This document shows, one piece after another, positions 21,933-29,290 of a stretch of DNA of 38,896 nt. The stretch comes from a virus. Location: positions 1 to 38,896 of the IMG/VR virus record IMGVR_UViG_3300026320_000017, one strand, 5' to 3'. The position numbers and the translations under genes are program-made. The notes under the pieces were generated by a model. That model was not told where the DNA came from. It was given only the letters and a program-made list of their open reading frames with translations, and made no database searches. Numbering within the stretch: position 1 is the stretch's first letter; each line of letters opens with the position of its first letter.

Positions 21933-22701
21933 ATTAGATCCAATGTACCCCGTCATTAAGGGGTTAGACCAAACGCACGATAGAGAATGGATGGGAAAGT
22001 TCATTCTCTATTTTATTTTGTTCTATGATGCCGGGGGAGCAGCGACAGCAGCGGACGCGGGGGATGGAGTTTTGGACGAAGCCTGGTTCAAATATCTACA
22101 AGTCAAGGCATTTAATCCTATGACCATAAGGGGTGGGGCTCGTAGGCACTTCCGGGGGGAGAAAGCTATTTCTGCTATAGACCGTCTGAGTACCTTTGGT
22201 CTATCCCCTTGGGAGATTATTGAGGATATGTACCCATTTAATGGGCGTATTCTTCCCACATATTCTAAATTGTATAACCATATTACGTCTAAGTATGTTA
22301 AAACTCAAATGGGTCCCTACTTCATTTGGAAGTTGTACGATATCTTCAATGTTTGCCTAGATATGCCTCTTGATCTATGCTGGGAAGAAGCTATAAAGTT
22401 CATCCCTACCGAACCCCGCAAAGCCGCAATAAAATACTTTGGGGATTTTGAAACAGGATTGAGCGAAATCTACAAATATATCCAACAATTCGATCACCCA
22501 GTTAGACCTGGTAAGTGTGGGCTATCTGAAGCAGAGACTATACTATGCGGTATGAAAGTTAGCTACGGCAATCCTAACCATGGCTGGATCGGATTTGATA
22601 TTGAGCACCATAGAAATTCGCTGAAGGACTATCCTGAATTGGCTAAGTTTCTTCCACCCCCTATTACTAGGGGAGCATATACTGTAGGGGAGTTTAAGTG
22701 A
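21874..22701 (+). CDS. Amino acid:DNA transferase-like protein (AADT/ADDT family)
   Basis: The protein has 275 residues. Segments that I associate with the amino-acid:DNA transferase family of hypermodified phages appear in order: ELDPMYPVIKGLDQ, KFILYFILFYDAGGAATAAD, RGGARRHFRGEKAI, MGPYFIWKLYDIFNVCLDMP, and a late region with RPGKCGLSEAETILCG. In known systems these proteins replace the pyrophosphate on phosphorylated 5-hydroxymethyl-deoxyuridine in DNA with an amino acid or polyamine. The genes for the kinase, a second transferase-like protein and a dUMP hydroxymethylase follow downstream. The family assignment is from memory of patterns and needs a profile search; the substrate cannot be read from sequence. 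Confidence 0.65.
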   Translation: MTQLVEKWQDFAQILIKTNELDPMYPVIKGLDQTHDREWMGKFILYFILFYDAGGAATAADAGDGVLDEAWFKYLQVKAFNPMTIRGGARRHFRGEKAISAIDRLSTFGLSPWEIIEDMYPFNGRILPTYSKLYNHITSKYVKTQMGPYFIWKLYDIFNVCLDMPLDLCWEEAIKFIPTEPRKAAIKYFGDFETGLSEIYKYIQQFDHPVRPGKCGLSEAETILCGMKVSYGNPNHGWIGFDIEHHRNSLKDYPELAKFLPPPITRGAYTVGEFK

Positions 22702-24071
22702 AATGGGTTCCCCTACCCTACATGGAACGTGCGATAGAGTTTGGTGTGACCAGACCCAAAGCTGGGTTGATGTTGGATCCTGGGCTTGGGAAGACAGCGA
22801 TTTCCTTGGCAATTATAGCCCTATGTTTGGAGTCATCCGATGTATCTCGTATTCTGGTCGTTGCGCCGTTACGGGTAGCGGAGACTGTTTGGCCAACCGA
22901 AGTCAAGAAATGGGACGAATTCCGCCACCTAAGGGTGGCGAACCTATGCGGACAGCCGGAGGAAGTGAGAAAGCAATCCCTAAGGAAGGGTGCACCCTTC
23001 GACATATACGTGATCAATCCGGAATCGCTCCACAAAATACTGGAAATGATCAACGAAGACAGTGGCTTTGGAATGCTTATTCTGGACGAGAGCACGAAGT
23101 TCAAAGACCCCTCGACAATGCGATTCAAAGCATTGAAAAAGAAACTCCATTTGTTCAAGAGGAGAATTATCCTAACTGGTACTCCCGTGCCAAATGGTTT
23201 GGCCGACTTATTTGGTCAAATGTACGTATTGGACGACGGAAAAAGACTGGGTAAGTATATTACCCATTTCCGTATGGAATACCAATGGCAACCCCCCGGC
23301 CAATATTATAACTATGTAATGCGTCCGGGGGCAGATAAAGAGATTTACAATAAAGTCAAGGATGTCTTGTTAAGGATACAATGGAAGAACCACCTTGATC
23401 TCCCTGAGCTAGTCAATAACTTTATTGAAGTTGATCTCCCCGAGCAATGGAGGAAGAAATACAATGAACTTGACCGCCACTTCCTTACAACTGTGGAGGA
23501 GACGACCGTTGCGGTTTTCAATGCGGCTGCGTTGGGGACTAAATGTCGACAATTTGCCAACGGGTTTCTCTACCATCAAGCGAACGGTCCCAATTCGCCA
23601 AGACAGACCCTACGGATCCATGACGAGAAACTCTATGCTTTGGAAGAACTCATCGAGGAGATGCAGGGAAGGCCTCTTTTGGTGGCCTACGAGTTTGAGG
23701 CGGACGCGGAGCGGATTCAAGATCATTTCCCCGGAGCAATCAATCTTGGAAAGTCAAAGAATGTATCCAAGGTTATCAACGACTTTAACCACGGTCTCAT
23801 TCCGGTCCTTATCGCGCACCCTGCTTCTGCGGGGCATGGCCTTAATCTCCAAGAGGTTTGTAATACCGTTTGCTGGTTTGGTATCACGTGGGATCTTGAA
23901 CTCTACCAACAATTCATCGCGAGAACCTGGCGCCAAGGCCAGAAAGCGGACACGGTTATTGTACACCACATTATCTGCCGAGGAACCAGAGATATCAAAG
24001 TCATGGATGCGCTACGCGATAAAGATGTAACTCAAGAGAAATTTAATGCGGCGATAACCGCGCCGCTTTGA
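22698..24071 (+). CDS. SNF2-type superfamily 2 helicase
   Basis: The protein has 457 residues and starts at GTG 22698 with AGGGGAG upstream. RecA-like domain 1 has Walker A DPGLGKT (Lys32), motif Ia VVAPLRV, motif II LILDESTKFKD and motif III LTGTPVPN. Domain 2 has LLVAYEF, PASAGHGLNLQ and the final QFIARTWRQGQ (motif VI with Arg fingers). Such compact helicases are common in phage replication modules beside VRR-NUC genes. It probably remodels forks or helps recombination-dependent replication. A frame overlapping its 5' end at 22703-23254 is spurious. Confidence 0.9.
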   Translation: MKWVPLPYMERAIEFGVTRPKAGLMLDPGLGKTAISLAIIALCLESSDVSRILVVAPLRVAETVWPTEVKKWDEFRHLRVANLCGQPEEVRKQSLRKGAPFDIYVINPESLHKILEMINEDSGFGMLILDESTKFKDPSTMRFKALKKKLHLFKRRIILTGTPVPNGLADLFGQMYVLDDGKRLGKYITHFRMEYQWQPPGQYYNYVMRPGADKEIYNKVKDVLLRIQWKNHLDLPELVNNFIEVDLPEQWRKKYNELDRHFLTTVEETTVAVFNAAALGTKCRQFANGFLYHQANGPNSPRQTLRIHDEKLYALEELIEEMQGRPLLVAYEFEADAERIQDHFPGAINLGKSKNVSKVINDFNHGLIPVLIAHPASAGHGLNLQEVCNTVCWFGITWDLELYQQFIARTWRQGQKADTVIVHHIICRGTRDIKVMDALRDKDVTQEKFNAAITAPL

Positions 24072-24093
24072 ATCATAATAGAATATAGATATT

Positions 24094-24849
24094 ATGAAAC
24101 CCTTTCAATTTGAAGGCAAAGAGGTCACTCTAAACCTGACCCATAAGAACATTCTCAGCGATCTAACCAAAGCTCCCCCGTTCGATCCTAAGTTAATCGA
24201 CCCCTCCCACCCTTTCTACATGCTAGTTAAGCAAAAGGGACAGATGGAGGCATATCTCAATAAAGTAGTAGAATTACTCAAGGGGCTTCCAAAAGGTTTA
24301 GACGTATTTGAATTCTGCGGAGGAATGGGAATCATAGCTGAAGCTATGTGGGATTTGATTAATCCCCATTCTTGGACCGGAATAGATTTAGATCAAGCGT
24401 GTATAGATGTAAATATTTGCCATAGACTAGATTACAATATAGTATACGGAGATATGTACGAACCAGATTGGTTTATCCACTGGGTTTATCCTCCAGATAA
24501 TACTTTGGTATACATGGATTGGCCCACTATGACTCTACGCAAGATGTGGAACGAACCAAAGGTAAGCCAATTTATGGAACATCTAGCCGGACAGGACGGC
24601 CTTCGTCCCCAGTATATAGGTATCACCGACATCGAATGCGGGTGGATCCATCTCCCTAATCATTGGCCTCATTATATGAGACTGTTCGATATATACCTGG
24701 ATATTGATGAACGACCTTCAACTACTGGGCTACGTAATGGCTATACAGCCATATATGAAGGTTATATGAGGGAACGATTTAAGTATCAATTGATCAACCG
24801 TACCGTAGGCGGAGGTGGAGAATACTTCTTATTTGAAAGAATGCTATGA
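24094..24849 (+). CDS. Methyltransferase-fold protein with atypical motif IV
   Basis: The protein has 251 residues. VFEFCGGMGIIAEAMWDL resembles the SAM-binding motif I (D/E-x-F-x-G-x-G), and WTGIDLDQACIDVN the motif II acidic strand. Then VYGDMYEPDW precedes TLVYMDWPTMTLRKMW, in the position where DNA methyltransferases have DPPY or NPP(Y/W). Its reading DWPT is unusual. It lies immediately upstream of, and overlaps by four bases, the hydroxymethyl-dU kinase gene, so it may act in the same base-modification pathway or as a lesion-specific variant. No good ribosome-binding site precedes ATG 24094. Substrate and activity are unknown. Confidence 0.55.
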   Translation: MKPFQFEGKEVTLNLTHKNILSDLTKAPPFDPKLIDPSHPFYMLVKQKGQMEAYLNKVVELLKGLPKGLDVFEFCGGMGIIAEAMWDLINPHSWTGIDLDQACIDVNICHRLDYNIVYGDMYEPDWFIHWVYPPDNTLVYMDWPTMTLRKMWNEPKVSQFMEHLAGQDGLRPQYIGITDIECGWIHLPNHWPHYMRLFDIYLDIDERPSTTGLRNGYTAIYEGYMRERFKYQLINRTVGGGGEYFLFERML

Positions 24850-25421
24850 CTAAAATCATTAAAATACACGGCTGCTCCGGAGCGGGAAAGACTACAGCTG
24901 TGCGAGAATTGCTTCCCCTACTATATCCATCTGGTTATCATGATGGAGCTAAGGGCTATGTCGGATTTGTAGAGGGAGTGGAGAACCCTGTATACGTAGC
25001 GGGAAGTTACAAGAGTAACTGCGGAGGAGTAGATACAATTAACTCCGCCAAGGAGGTTATGAATTTGATAAACTTCCAAGTAAATGCTGGAAGTCATGTA
25101 ATATACGAGGGATTACTTCAATCCACTTACTACGGAATTATGGGTGAATGGTCGAAGCAATTTGGGGACAGATTCATCTATGCTTTCCTAGATACCCCTG
25201 TAGAACTGTGCTTGGAAAGAGTGTTAGCTAGGCGTAAAGCCAATGACTCTAAAAATAAATTTGATCCCCAACTGACTAGGGATAAATGGGAATCCATAGC
25301 TAGACTCAGAGAAAAGTTGTTATCGGGTAGCCTAGAACAATCCTCAGGCAAGAAGCACTTAGTAGTTGATCTTCGACATGAACATCCTATGCTTCCTCAG
25401 CTCCTAAATTTACTACAATGA
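24846..25421 (+). CDS. 5-hydroxymethyl-dU DNA kinase-like P-loop protein
   Basis: The protein has 191 residues. It begins with Walker A GCSGAGKTT (residues 9-17, Lys15). A conserved-looking HDGAKGYVGFVEG/PVYVAGSYKSNCGG region follows, then HVIYEGLLQSTYYG and FIYAFLDTPVELCLERVLAR with the lid arginines. This layout, including GSY-x-S-x-CGG-x-D, matches my memory of the P-loop kinases that phosphorylate 5-hydroxymethyl-dU in phage DNA. It would activate thymine analogues for the transferase-like proteins encoded at 21874 and 25729. An ordinary nucleoside kinase is the alternative, but the gene context favours the DNA kinase. Confidence 0.75.
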   Translation: MTKIIKIHGCSGAGKTTAVRELLPLLYPSGYHDGAKGYVGFVEGVENPVYVAGSYKSNCGGVDTINSAKEVMNLINFQVNAGSHVIYEGLLQSTYYGIMGEWSKQFGDRFIYAFLDTPVELCLERVLARRKANDSKNKFDPQLTRDKWESIARLREKLLSGSLEQSSGKKHLVVDLRHEHPMLPQLLNLLQ

Positions 25422-25498
25422 TAGAGTTACTCATTTACGTATGTATTTGGGCAATAATCATAATTCTTTGGATTTGGACCTTTAAATCTGGAAAGTGA
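25418..25498 (+). CDS. 26-residue single-pass membrane peptide
   Basis: ATG 25418 overlaps the preceding stop (ATGA) and opens a 26-codon frame. The product, MIELLIYVCIWAIIIILWIW followed by TFKSGK, is a single hydrophobic helix with a short basic tail. It fills the gap between the kinase and the next gene exactly (stop three bases before the 25502 start). Such micro-proteins can be membrane regulators or toxins, but no family is recognised. Coding status is inferred from coupling and the hydrophobic design. Confidence 0.5.
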   Translation: MIELLIYVCIWAIIIILWIWTFKSGK

Positions 25499-25501
25499 TC
25501 T

Positions 25502-25732
25502 ATGGATTCTATTCAATATAATCGATTGAGAAGATTAGAGCTAGCTATTGAAGATGAAAAGGAAACTATACTCAAAGAATGTGGTTGGAGTATAGTCAAA
25601 GATCGACCCACTTCCCCCGCTTATTGGGAGAAATTGTTATCAGAAAGCCTCAGAGGTAGGTGGACCGCTCCTGACGTAGATTGTGCTATTAGACTTGAAA
25701 AATTTGATCTAGATTTAGGGAGTATAGGATGA
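25502..25732 (+). CDS. Small hypothetical protein
   Basis: This 76-residue protein is unrecognised. It is helical and charged (MDSIQYNRLRRLELAIEDEK, then ETILKECGW) with a Trp-containing, acidic C-terminal half (WEKLLSESLRGRW, DVDCAIRLEKFDLDLG). There is no membrane helix. It sits between the small membrane peptide and the second transferase-like gene, overlapping the latter by four bases, so it belongs to the base-modification cluster by position. It could be a partner of one of those enzymes, but nothing direct shows this. Confidence 0.5.
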   Translation: MDSIQYNRLRRLELAIEDEKETILKECGWSIVKDRPTSPAYWEKLLSESLRGRWTAPDVDCAIRLEKFDLDLGSIG

Positions 25733-26568
25733 CTCTCCCCGATACTGAAACACTTAATCGTGTCCTTATTTATTGGATCGAAGAACGGGATCGCGTCCAT
25801 TGTCTTAAAGCAAGCGACGCCCCTAAGCCTTGGTCAAACGATCCAATATTCCAAACTACTAGATTTTGTAACGTTCGTCGAGAACAAGACAAAGTTACAA
25901 TATGGATCAAAGATAATTGGCGTAATCCTTATGAAGATCACCCCAATCTAGCTTTTGCTATGTGCTTAGCTAGAGTAGTAAATTGGCCCCCTACTCTAAA
26001 ACATATTGGATTCCCGTTAGTATGGAACTCCCCTACATTTGTTCATAAAATGGACGAACTACAAACTAGCGGAAAGGTCTGGGGAGGAGCCTATATGGTT
26101 ACAGGCGGCTATTCTGCCGGCGGGGAAAGCAAACAAGTTATCATAGGTAGAGTGCTCAATGCGGCCTATAAAAACACCGTGCCCTTTCCCAAGGGGATAA
26201 AATGCGAAGAAGCATTCAATATAATCCAAGCAACCCCCGGCCTTGGTACGTTCTTGTCCGCGCAAGTTATAGCCGACTTGAAATATACCCCCTTGCTAGA
26301 TACGTCCCCCGATTGGCAAACGTTTTGCGCTCCAGGTCCAGGGTCAATAATGGGTTTAAACTTCCTCCACGGTAGGCCGCCCACTCAAAGTATTTCCCAT
26401 AAGCGATTTATCGAAGAAGTTAACGATGTCTCTGATTGGCTTAGTTACAAAGAAATTGTTAGTCTAACTGCTCACGATACTCAAAATTGCTTGTGCGAGT
26501 TTAGCAAGTACGTGCGTATTAAATACCTTGGCGGACGGGCGAAGAACGGATATAATGGAACCGCGTAA
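25729..26568 (+). CDS. Alpha-glutamyl/putrescinyl-thymine pyrophosphorylase-like protein
   Basis: The protein has 279 residues. The signature 'FQTTRFCNVRREQDKVTIWI' followed by 'NWRNPYEDHPNLAFAMCLAR' and 'VVNWPPTLKHIGFP' is what I recall for the aGPT-Pplase domain of phages with hypermodified thymine. A helix-hairpin-helix-like segment (EEAFNIIQATPGLGTFLSAQ) then precedes 'DTSPDWQTFCAPGPGSIMGLNFLHG'. These enzymes are DNA-glycosylase-like and transfer an amino acid or polyamine onto the pyrophosphorylated methyl group of thymine in DNA. With the 21874 protein it forms a two-transferase set next to the kinase. The exact product cannot be deduced. Confidence 0.75.
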   Translation: MTLPDTETLNRVLIYWIEERDRVHCLKASDAPKPWSNDPIFQTTRFCNVRREQDKVTIWIKDNWRNPYEDHPNLAFAMCLARVVNWPPTLKHIGFPLVWNSPTFVHKMDELQTSGKVWGGAYMVTGGYSAGGESKQVIIGRVLNAAYKNTVPFPKGIKCEEAFNIIQATPGLGTFLSAQVIADLKYTPLLDTSPDWQTFCAPGPGSIMGLNFLHGRPPTQSISHKRFIEEVNDVSDWLSYKEIVSLTAHDTQNCLCEFSKYVRIKYLGGRAKNGYNGTA

Positions 26569-26592
26569 AACGGGGTCTAGGAGCCGTTTTTT
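26567..26592 (+). terminator. Terminator after the modification cluster
   Basis: AAAACGG (26567-26573) pairs with CCGTTTT (26584-26590) around a ten-base loop and is followed by TT. It begins inside the stop codon of the transferase-like gene. The following 130 bases hold no gene but carry the second copy of a shared upstream element. Confidence 0.65.
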
Positions 26593-26645
26593 CCCGAGCT
26601 CGTAGGGTAGTAGCTCCCCCCTCGAAAAAAGCGCTCTGACAAGCG
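26577..26645 (+). promoter_or_regulatory. Two-copy upstream element, copy 2
   Basis: CTAGGAGCCG (26577), GAGCTCGT (26596), CTCGAAAAA (26621, exactly 25 bases later as in copy 1) and GCTCT repeat the arrangement at 13586-13652. It precedes a strong AGGAGG ribosome-binding site and the lipoprotein gene, so it probably carries or regulates a promoter. Confidence 0.6.
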
Positions 26646-26722
26646 ATTTCGGGCCTGGCACAGGTATCTCTAGACCCTATCGGAACCCGCTTCGGAGAGA
26701 ATAAAGACTAGGAGGTTAACTT

Positions 26723-26896
26723 ATGAAATACACCATCTTTATCTTAGCTATTTTGCTTTCTGGTTGCGATACTCTAGGAGCCGCAGTTTATGCCTACGGC
26801 CAAGGGAGATATGCTTCTCCTAGACCATATTATGGTCCTATTCAGAAGCCAACTATCTTTTGCCGTAACGTATTGGGGGGAGTAGAATGCCAGTAA
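26723..26896 (+). CDS. Small lipoprotein
   Basis: This 57-residue protein begins MKYTIFILAILLSGCDTLGA, a signal peptide with lipobox LSGC (lipid on Cys15). The mature part is Tyr/Gly/Pro-rich (YAYGQGRYASPRPYYGPIQK) with two more Cys near the end. A strong AGGAGG site precedes the ATG. Asp after the lipidated Cys suggests inner-membrane retention by the usual +2 rule. Early-operon phage lipoproteins often block superinfection. An outer-membrane spanin seems unlikely because it is far from the lysis genes. It overlaps the next gene by ten bases. Confidence 0.7.
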   Translation: MKYTIFILAILLSGCDTLGAAVYAYGQGRYASPRPYYGPIQKPTIFCRNVLGGVECQ

Positions 26897-27165
26897 GACC
26901 TATTAACCGCATTGCCGCCGAGATCGCGGTAGCAATGAAGGATATTAAGTTGAAGTCGGACCCAATATGGATTAAATGGTCCATCCCCTACGTTCATGCT
27001 ATGCTTCAAATTAGCTCCCCTAGCGATCAATATGGTCTGGAACCGGGGGAAGACATTATTCTCAGATTTCTCTCTAACGCTCAGGCGTGGAGGGGAGAAC
27101 AGGCCCGCCGAATCAAGGCGGAACTTAGGCTAGCAATGAAAGAGGCTTCCGATGCCCACAATTAA
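26887..27165 (+). CDS. Hypothetical protein upstream of dUMP hydroxymethylase
   Basis: This 92-residue protein is unrecognised. It contains an Ile/Ala-rich start (RPINRIAAEIAVAMKDI), a Trp-rich strand segment (DPIWIKWSIPYVHAMLQI) and a C-terminal basic helix (GEQARRIKAELRLAMKEAS). It is embedded between the lipoprotein and ThyA-like genes with overlaps of 10 and 14 bases, so translation is coupled. The composition suggests a soluble helical protein. Function unknown. Confidence 0.55.
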   Translation: MPVRPINRIAAEIAVAMKDIKLKSDPIWIKWSIPYVHAMLQISSPSDQYGLEPGEDIILRFLSNAQAWRGEQARRIKAELRLAMKEASDAHN

Positions 27166-28147
27166 TGCTAACAACGTTAACGATGCCTATGCTAACGCCC
27201 TATGGTCGTTATCCATAGATTCTAACTGGATTGAATCGGACAGCCGTAACGGCAAAGTACGGAAATTCATCGAACCCGTGCTAACTAAATACCGCTATCC
27301 ACACGAACGAGTGCTATTCGATCCGGTCAGGGACGCTAACCCATTTCTTCACTTATTCGAGGCTCTTTGGATGCTTAACGGTGGTAACGATGTCATTTTC
27401 CCTGCCCAATTTACCAAACAGTTTTTGGAATACAGTGACGATGGGGTTACTCTCCATGGTGCTTACGGCCATCGCTGGCGCAACCATTTTGGTCATGATC
27501 AGCTCGATAGTGCTATATACGAGCTGGCGACTAATCCCTCCTCACGCCGAGTTGTCATCGGTATGTGGGACCCGTACATTGACGACCACGTTGGTTACGC
27601 AGGAGGGAAAGATGTACCTTGTAATAGTCACGTGTATTTTAACGTGAAGGATAAAGAACTAGATATGACAGTATGTAACCGTAGCAATGATCTAGTATGG
27701 GGATGCTACGGGGCCAATGCAGTTCATATGTCTATCTTACACGAATATATGGCTCTTTCGTCCGGCATCCCTATAGGGTCATATTATCAATTCAGCAACG
27801 ATCTTCATCTATACGAGACTCATTTTAAATTCTTGGGTAAGCCCCCTAAAGATGAAGAAGTGGATGACCACTACGCTACGGGGAGGGTGGCTCACCAGCC
27901 ATTGTTCCGAGCACCAAGCGAACGGGGAGCATTTGACCAAGATGTACAGGATTTCGTTGAAAATCCTATGCAGAACTTGTTTAGAACCACCTTTATGAAG
28001 GACACCGCTGGTCCTATGTACCGAGCTTGGAAGTACTTCAAGAATGGACTACTCGAATCTGCTTTGAATACCGCTCGTCAAATCGAAGCTACGGATTGGC
28101 GTAAAGCTTCTGTAGAATGGATTGAGCGCCGAGTACCTAAATCATGA
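27152..28147 (+). CDS. ThyA-family enzyme, probably dUMP hydroxymethylase
   Basis: The protein has 331 residues and the thymidylate synthase fold. The catalytic Cys157 lies in VPCNSHVYF. The phosphate-binding and dUMP-binding stretch is CNRSNDLVWGCYGANAVH (Arg177, Asp180, Asn189), and NDLHLYETH supplies the late His219/Tyr221. It differs from cellular ThyA by having Asn for the His after the catalytic Cys and WGCYGAN in place of the usual FLGLPFN. I associate this form with phages carrying modified thymine. With a hydroxymethyl-dU kinase next door, making 5-hydroxymethyl-dUMP is likelier than making dTMP; biochemistry is needed to decide. Confidence 0.75.
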   Translation: MPTINANNVNDAYANALWSLSIDSNWIESDSRNGKVRKFIEPVLTKYRYPHERVLFDPVRDANPFLHLFEALWMLNGGNDVIFPAQFTKQFLEYSDDGVTLHGAYGHRWRNHFGHDQLDSAIYELATNPSSRRVVIGMWDPYIDDHVGYAGGKDVPCNSHVYFNVKDKELDMTVCNRSNDLVWGCYGANAVHMSILHEYMALSSGIPIGSYYQFSNDLHLYETHFKFLGKPPKDEEVDDHYATGRVAHQPLFRAPSERGAFDQDVQDFVENPMQNLFRTTFMKDTAGPMYRAWKYFKNGLLESALNTARQIEATDWRKASVEWIERRVPKS

Positions 28148-28641
28148 AGGATATCCCCTATCTTCATGAAGCCGGCGCAGTTAAGCGTTGGCATACCAAG
28201 CCTACCCTAAAGGACCAAGACTTGGCCTCCCACAGTTGGGGAGTTGCCACAATTTTGATGTACATTTTACCGGGGAATTACAACGTTCTCCGGGCGGCCC
28301 TAGTCCACGATCTTCATGAGAAAGAGGCTGGGGACATTCCATATCAATTCAAAAAATCGAATCCGAATGTATCCCACCAATATTCTCTCCAAGACCATTC
28401 GTTCCAGGAGAAATATGAGATCTCTACTGAGCTTCTAGAATTTGAACAAGAAGCCCTTAAGTGGGCCGATATGATGGAGTTACTCTTGTTTTGCCATAGA
28501 GAACTCCGTATGGGAAACCAATACTTCTCATCTACCCGTCAAGTAGCGGAGAAAACTTTGCGCGATATGGGTCATCCTAACGAACAAGCAAGAACTCTTT
28601 TCAACGAAGTAATCCACCATGACCGAGACTACCAAACTTAA
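28144..28641 (+). CDS. HD-domain 5'-deoxynucleotidase (YfbR-like)
   Basis: The protein has 165 residues and matches the YfbR layout: Arg15-Trp16, His30 (ASHSWGVA), the pair His55-Asp56, then Glu59 and Asp64 in HDLHEKEAGDIPYQFKK, with a later ALKWADMMELL supplying the last Asp. YfbR-type enzymes remove the phosphate from deoxynucleoside monophosphates. In a phage with hydroxymethyluracil DNA it could destroy dTMP so that thymine does not compete with the analogue, as specific dTMPases do in some hydroxymethyluracil phages. It is coupled to the ThyA-like gene by ATGA. Confidence 0.8.
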   Translation: MKDIPYLHEAGAVKRWHTKPTLKDQDLASHSWGVATILMYILPGNYNVLRAALVHDLHEKEAGDIPYQFKKSNPNVSHQYSLQDHSFQEKYEISTELLEFEQEALKWADMMELLLFCHRELRMGNQYFSSTRQVAEKTLRDMGHPNEQARTLFNEVIHHDRDYQT

Positions 28642-28864
28642 TGAGCACTACCGAACTTTGCCGGGGGAGCAACATCATCAAAGGGTGGCTAGGCTACAAC
28701 TTAACTGGTACGCTGCTAATATTACCAAGTACGCTGAGCGGGCCGAAGTCAAGGGCAAGAAAGTGGAGGATATCAAAAAGATTATTGACTATGCTAACTT
28801 ATGGCTAGAGGAGACGAATAAATATGAAGAAGCTACCAAAGAATACGTCAACCAGGATAGATAA
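28619..28864 (+). CDS. DUF3310/T7 gp1.7-like small protein (possible nucleotide kinase)
   Basis: This protein has 81 residues. An N-terminal HYRTLPGEQHHQ is followed by WYAANITKYAERAEVKGKKV and EDIKKIIDYANLWLEE. This resembles the 'N-x-x-KY-x-x-R-x-x-x-KG-x-x-x-ED-[IL]-x-K' core of the DUF3310 family, which includes T7 gp1.7, a small dTMP/dGMP kinase. In this context it might phosphorylate hydroxymethyl-dUMP, filling the step between the hydroxymethylase and DNA polymerase. The resemblance is modest and the N-terminal part is shorter than gp1.7. It overlaps the HD gene by 23 bases and the next gene by one. Confidence 0.5.
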   Translation: MTETTKLNEHYRTLPGEQHHQRVARLQLNWYAANITKYAERAEVKGKKVEDIKKIIDYANLWLEETNKYEEATKEYVNQDR

Positions 28865-29061
28865 TGGCTACACGTATGAAAGCCCCCCTCGACCATAACT
28901 GGACTACTCAACGCTTCCCCAGTCGCTCTCTTAGCGCTGACGATTTTAATCCTTTGGATCCTCCACCGCCCCTATCCCCTACCCACTATATTTCTTTGAT
29001 CTTAGCAGTTATCTTTGTTATTGTATCCGCTATAGGGGTAATAGTATGCCTAATCCAATAG
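28864..29061 (+). CDS. Small C-terminal-anchored membrane protein
   Basis: This 65-residue protein has a basic/polar first half with a Pro-rich turn (DPPPPLSP) and one hydrophobic helix near the C-terminus (YISLILAVIFVIVSAIGVIVCLI). That suggests the N-terminal part stays in the cytoplasm, anchored to the inner membrane. The start shares its first base with the preceding stop (TAATG). No family is recognised. It overlaps the last gene of the operon by 16 bases. Confidence 0.55.
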   Translation: MATRMKAPLDHNWTTQRFPSRSLSADDFNPLDPPPPLSPTHYISLILAVIFVIVSAIGVIVCLIQ

Positions 29062-29228
29062 ATACCGAACCGCTACCGCCCCCGGTAGTATTGAGCGATC
29101 CTCCAACGGTAAAAGAAGCGGCTCAGCTGATTCGCTATTGGGCAAAGTTGAATTATAACAATAAAAGTATGGCTTTCCACCAGTTTATGGGGCTAGCGGA
29201 TAAGCTCGATCCGTCGGTGAAGAAATAA
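29046..29228 (+). CDS. Small hypothetical protein, last of the rightward operon
   Basis: This 60-residue protein has a Pro-rich start (PIDTEPLPPPVVLSDPPTVK) and a helical end (EAAQLIRYWAKLNYNNKSMA). It is unrecognised and has no membrane segment. It terminates 17 bases before a strong hairpin that separates the rightward operon from the convergent lysozyme gene. Confidence 0.5.
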   Translation: MPNPIDTEPLPPPVVLSDPPTVKEAAQLIRYWAKLNYNNKSMAFHQFMGLADKLDPSVKK

Positions 29229-29245
29229 CAACCGTTCTAGGGAAT

Positions 29246-29280
29246 ATAGGCGGGCTACCGTACGCGACCCGCCTATCTTT
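29246..29280. terminator. Terminator between convergent operons
   Basis: ATAGGCGGG (29246-29254) pairs with CCCGCCTAT (29268-29276) around a 13-base loop, followed by CTTTTGTTG. It lies between the end of the rightward operon (29228) and the end of the leftward lysozyme gene (29291). Confidence 0.75.
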
Positions 29281-29290
29281 TGTTGTAGAA

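Noticed and set aside
22703-23254. 183-residue frame inside the SNF2 helicase start
   Set aside because: The overlapping helicase frame carries all motifs; this frame has none and no start signal of its own.
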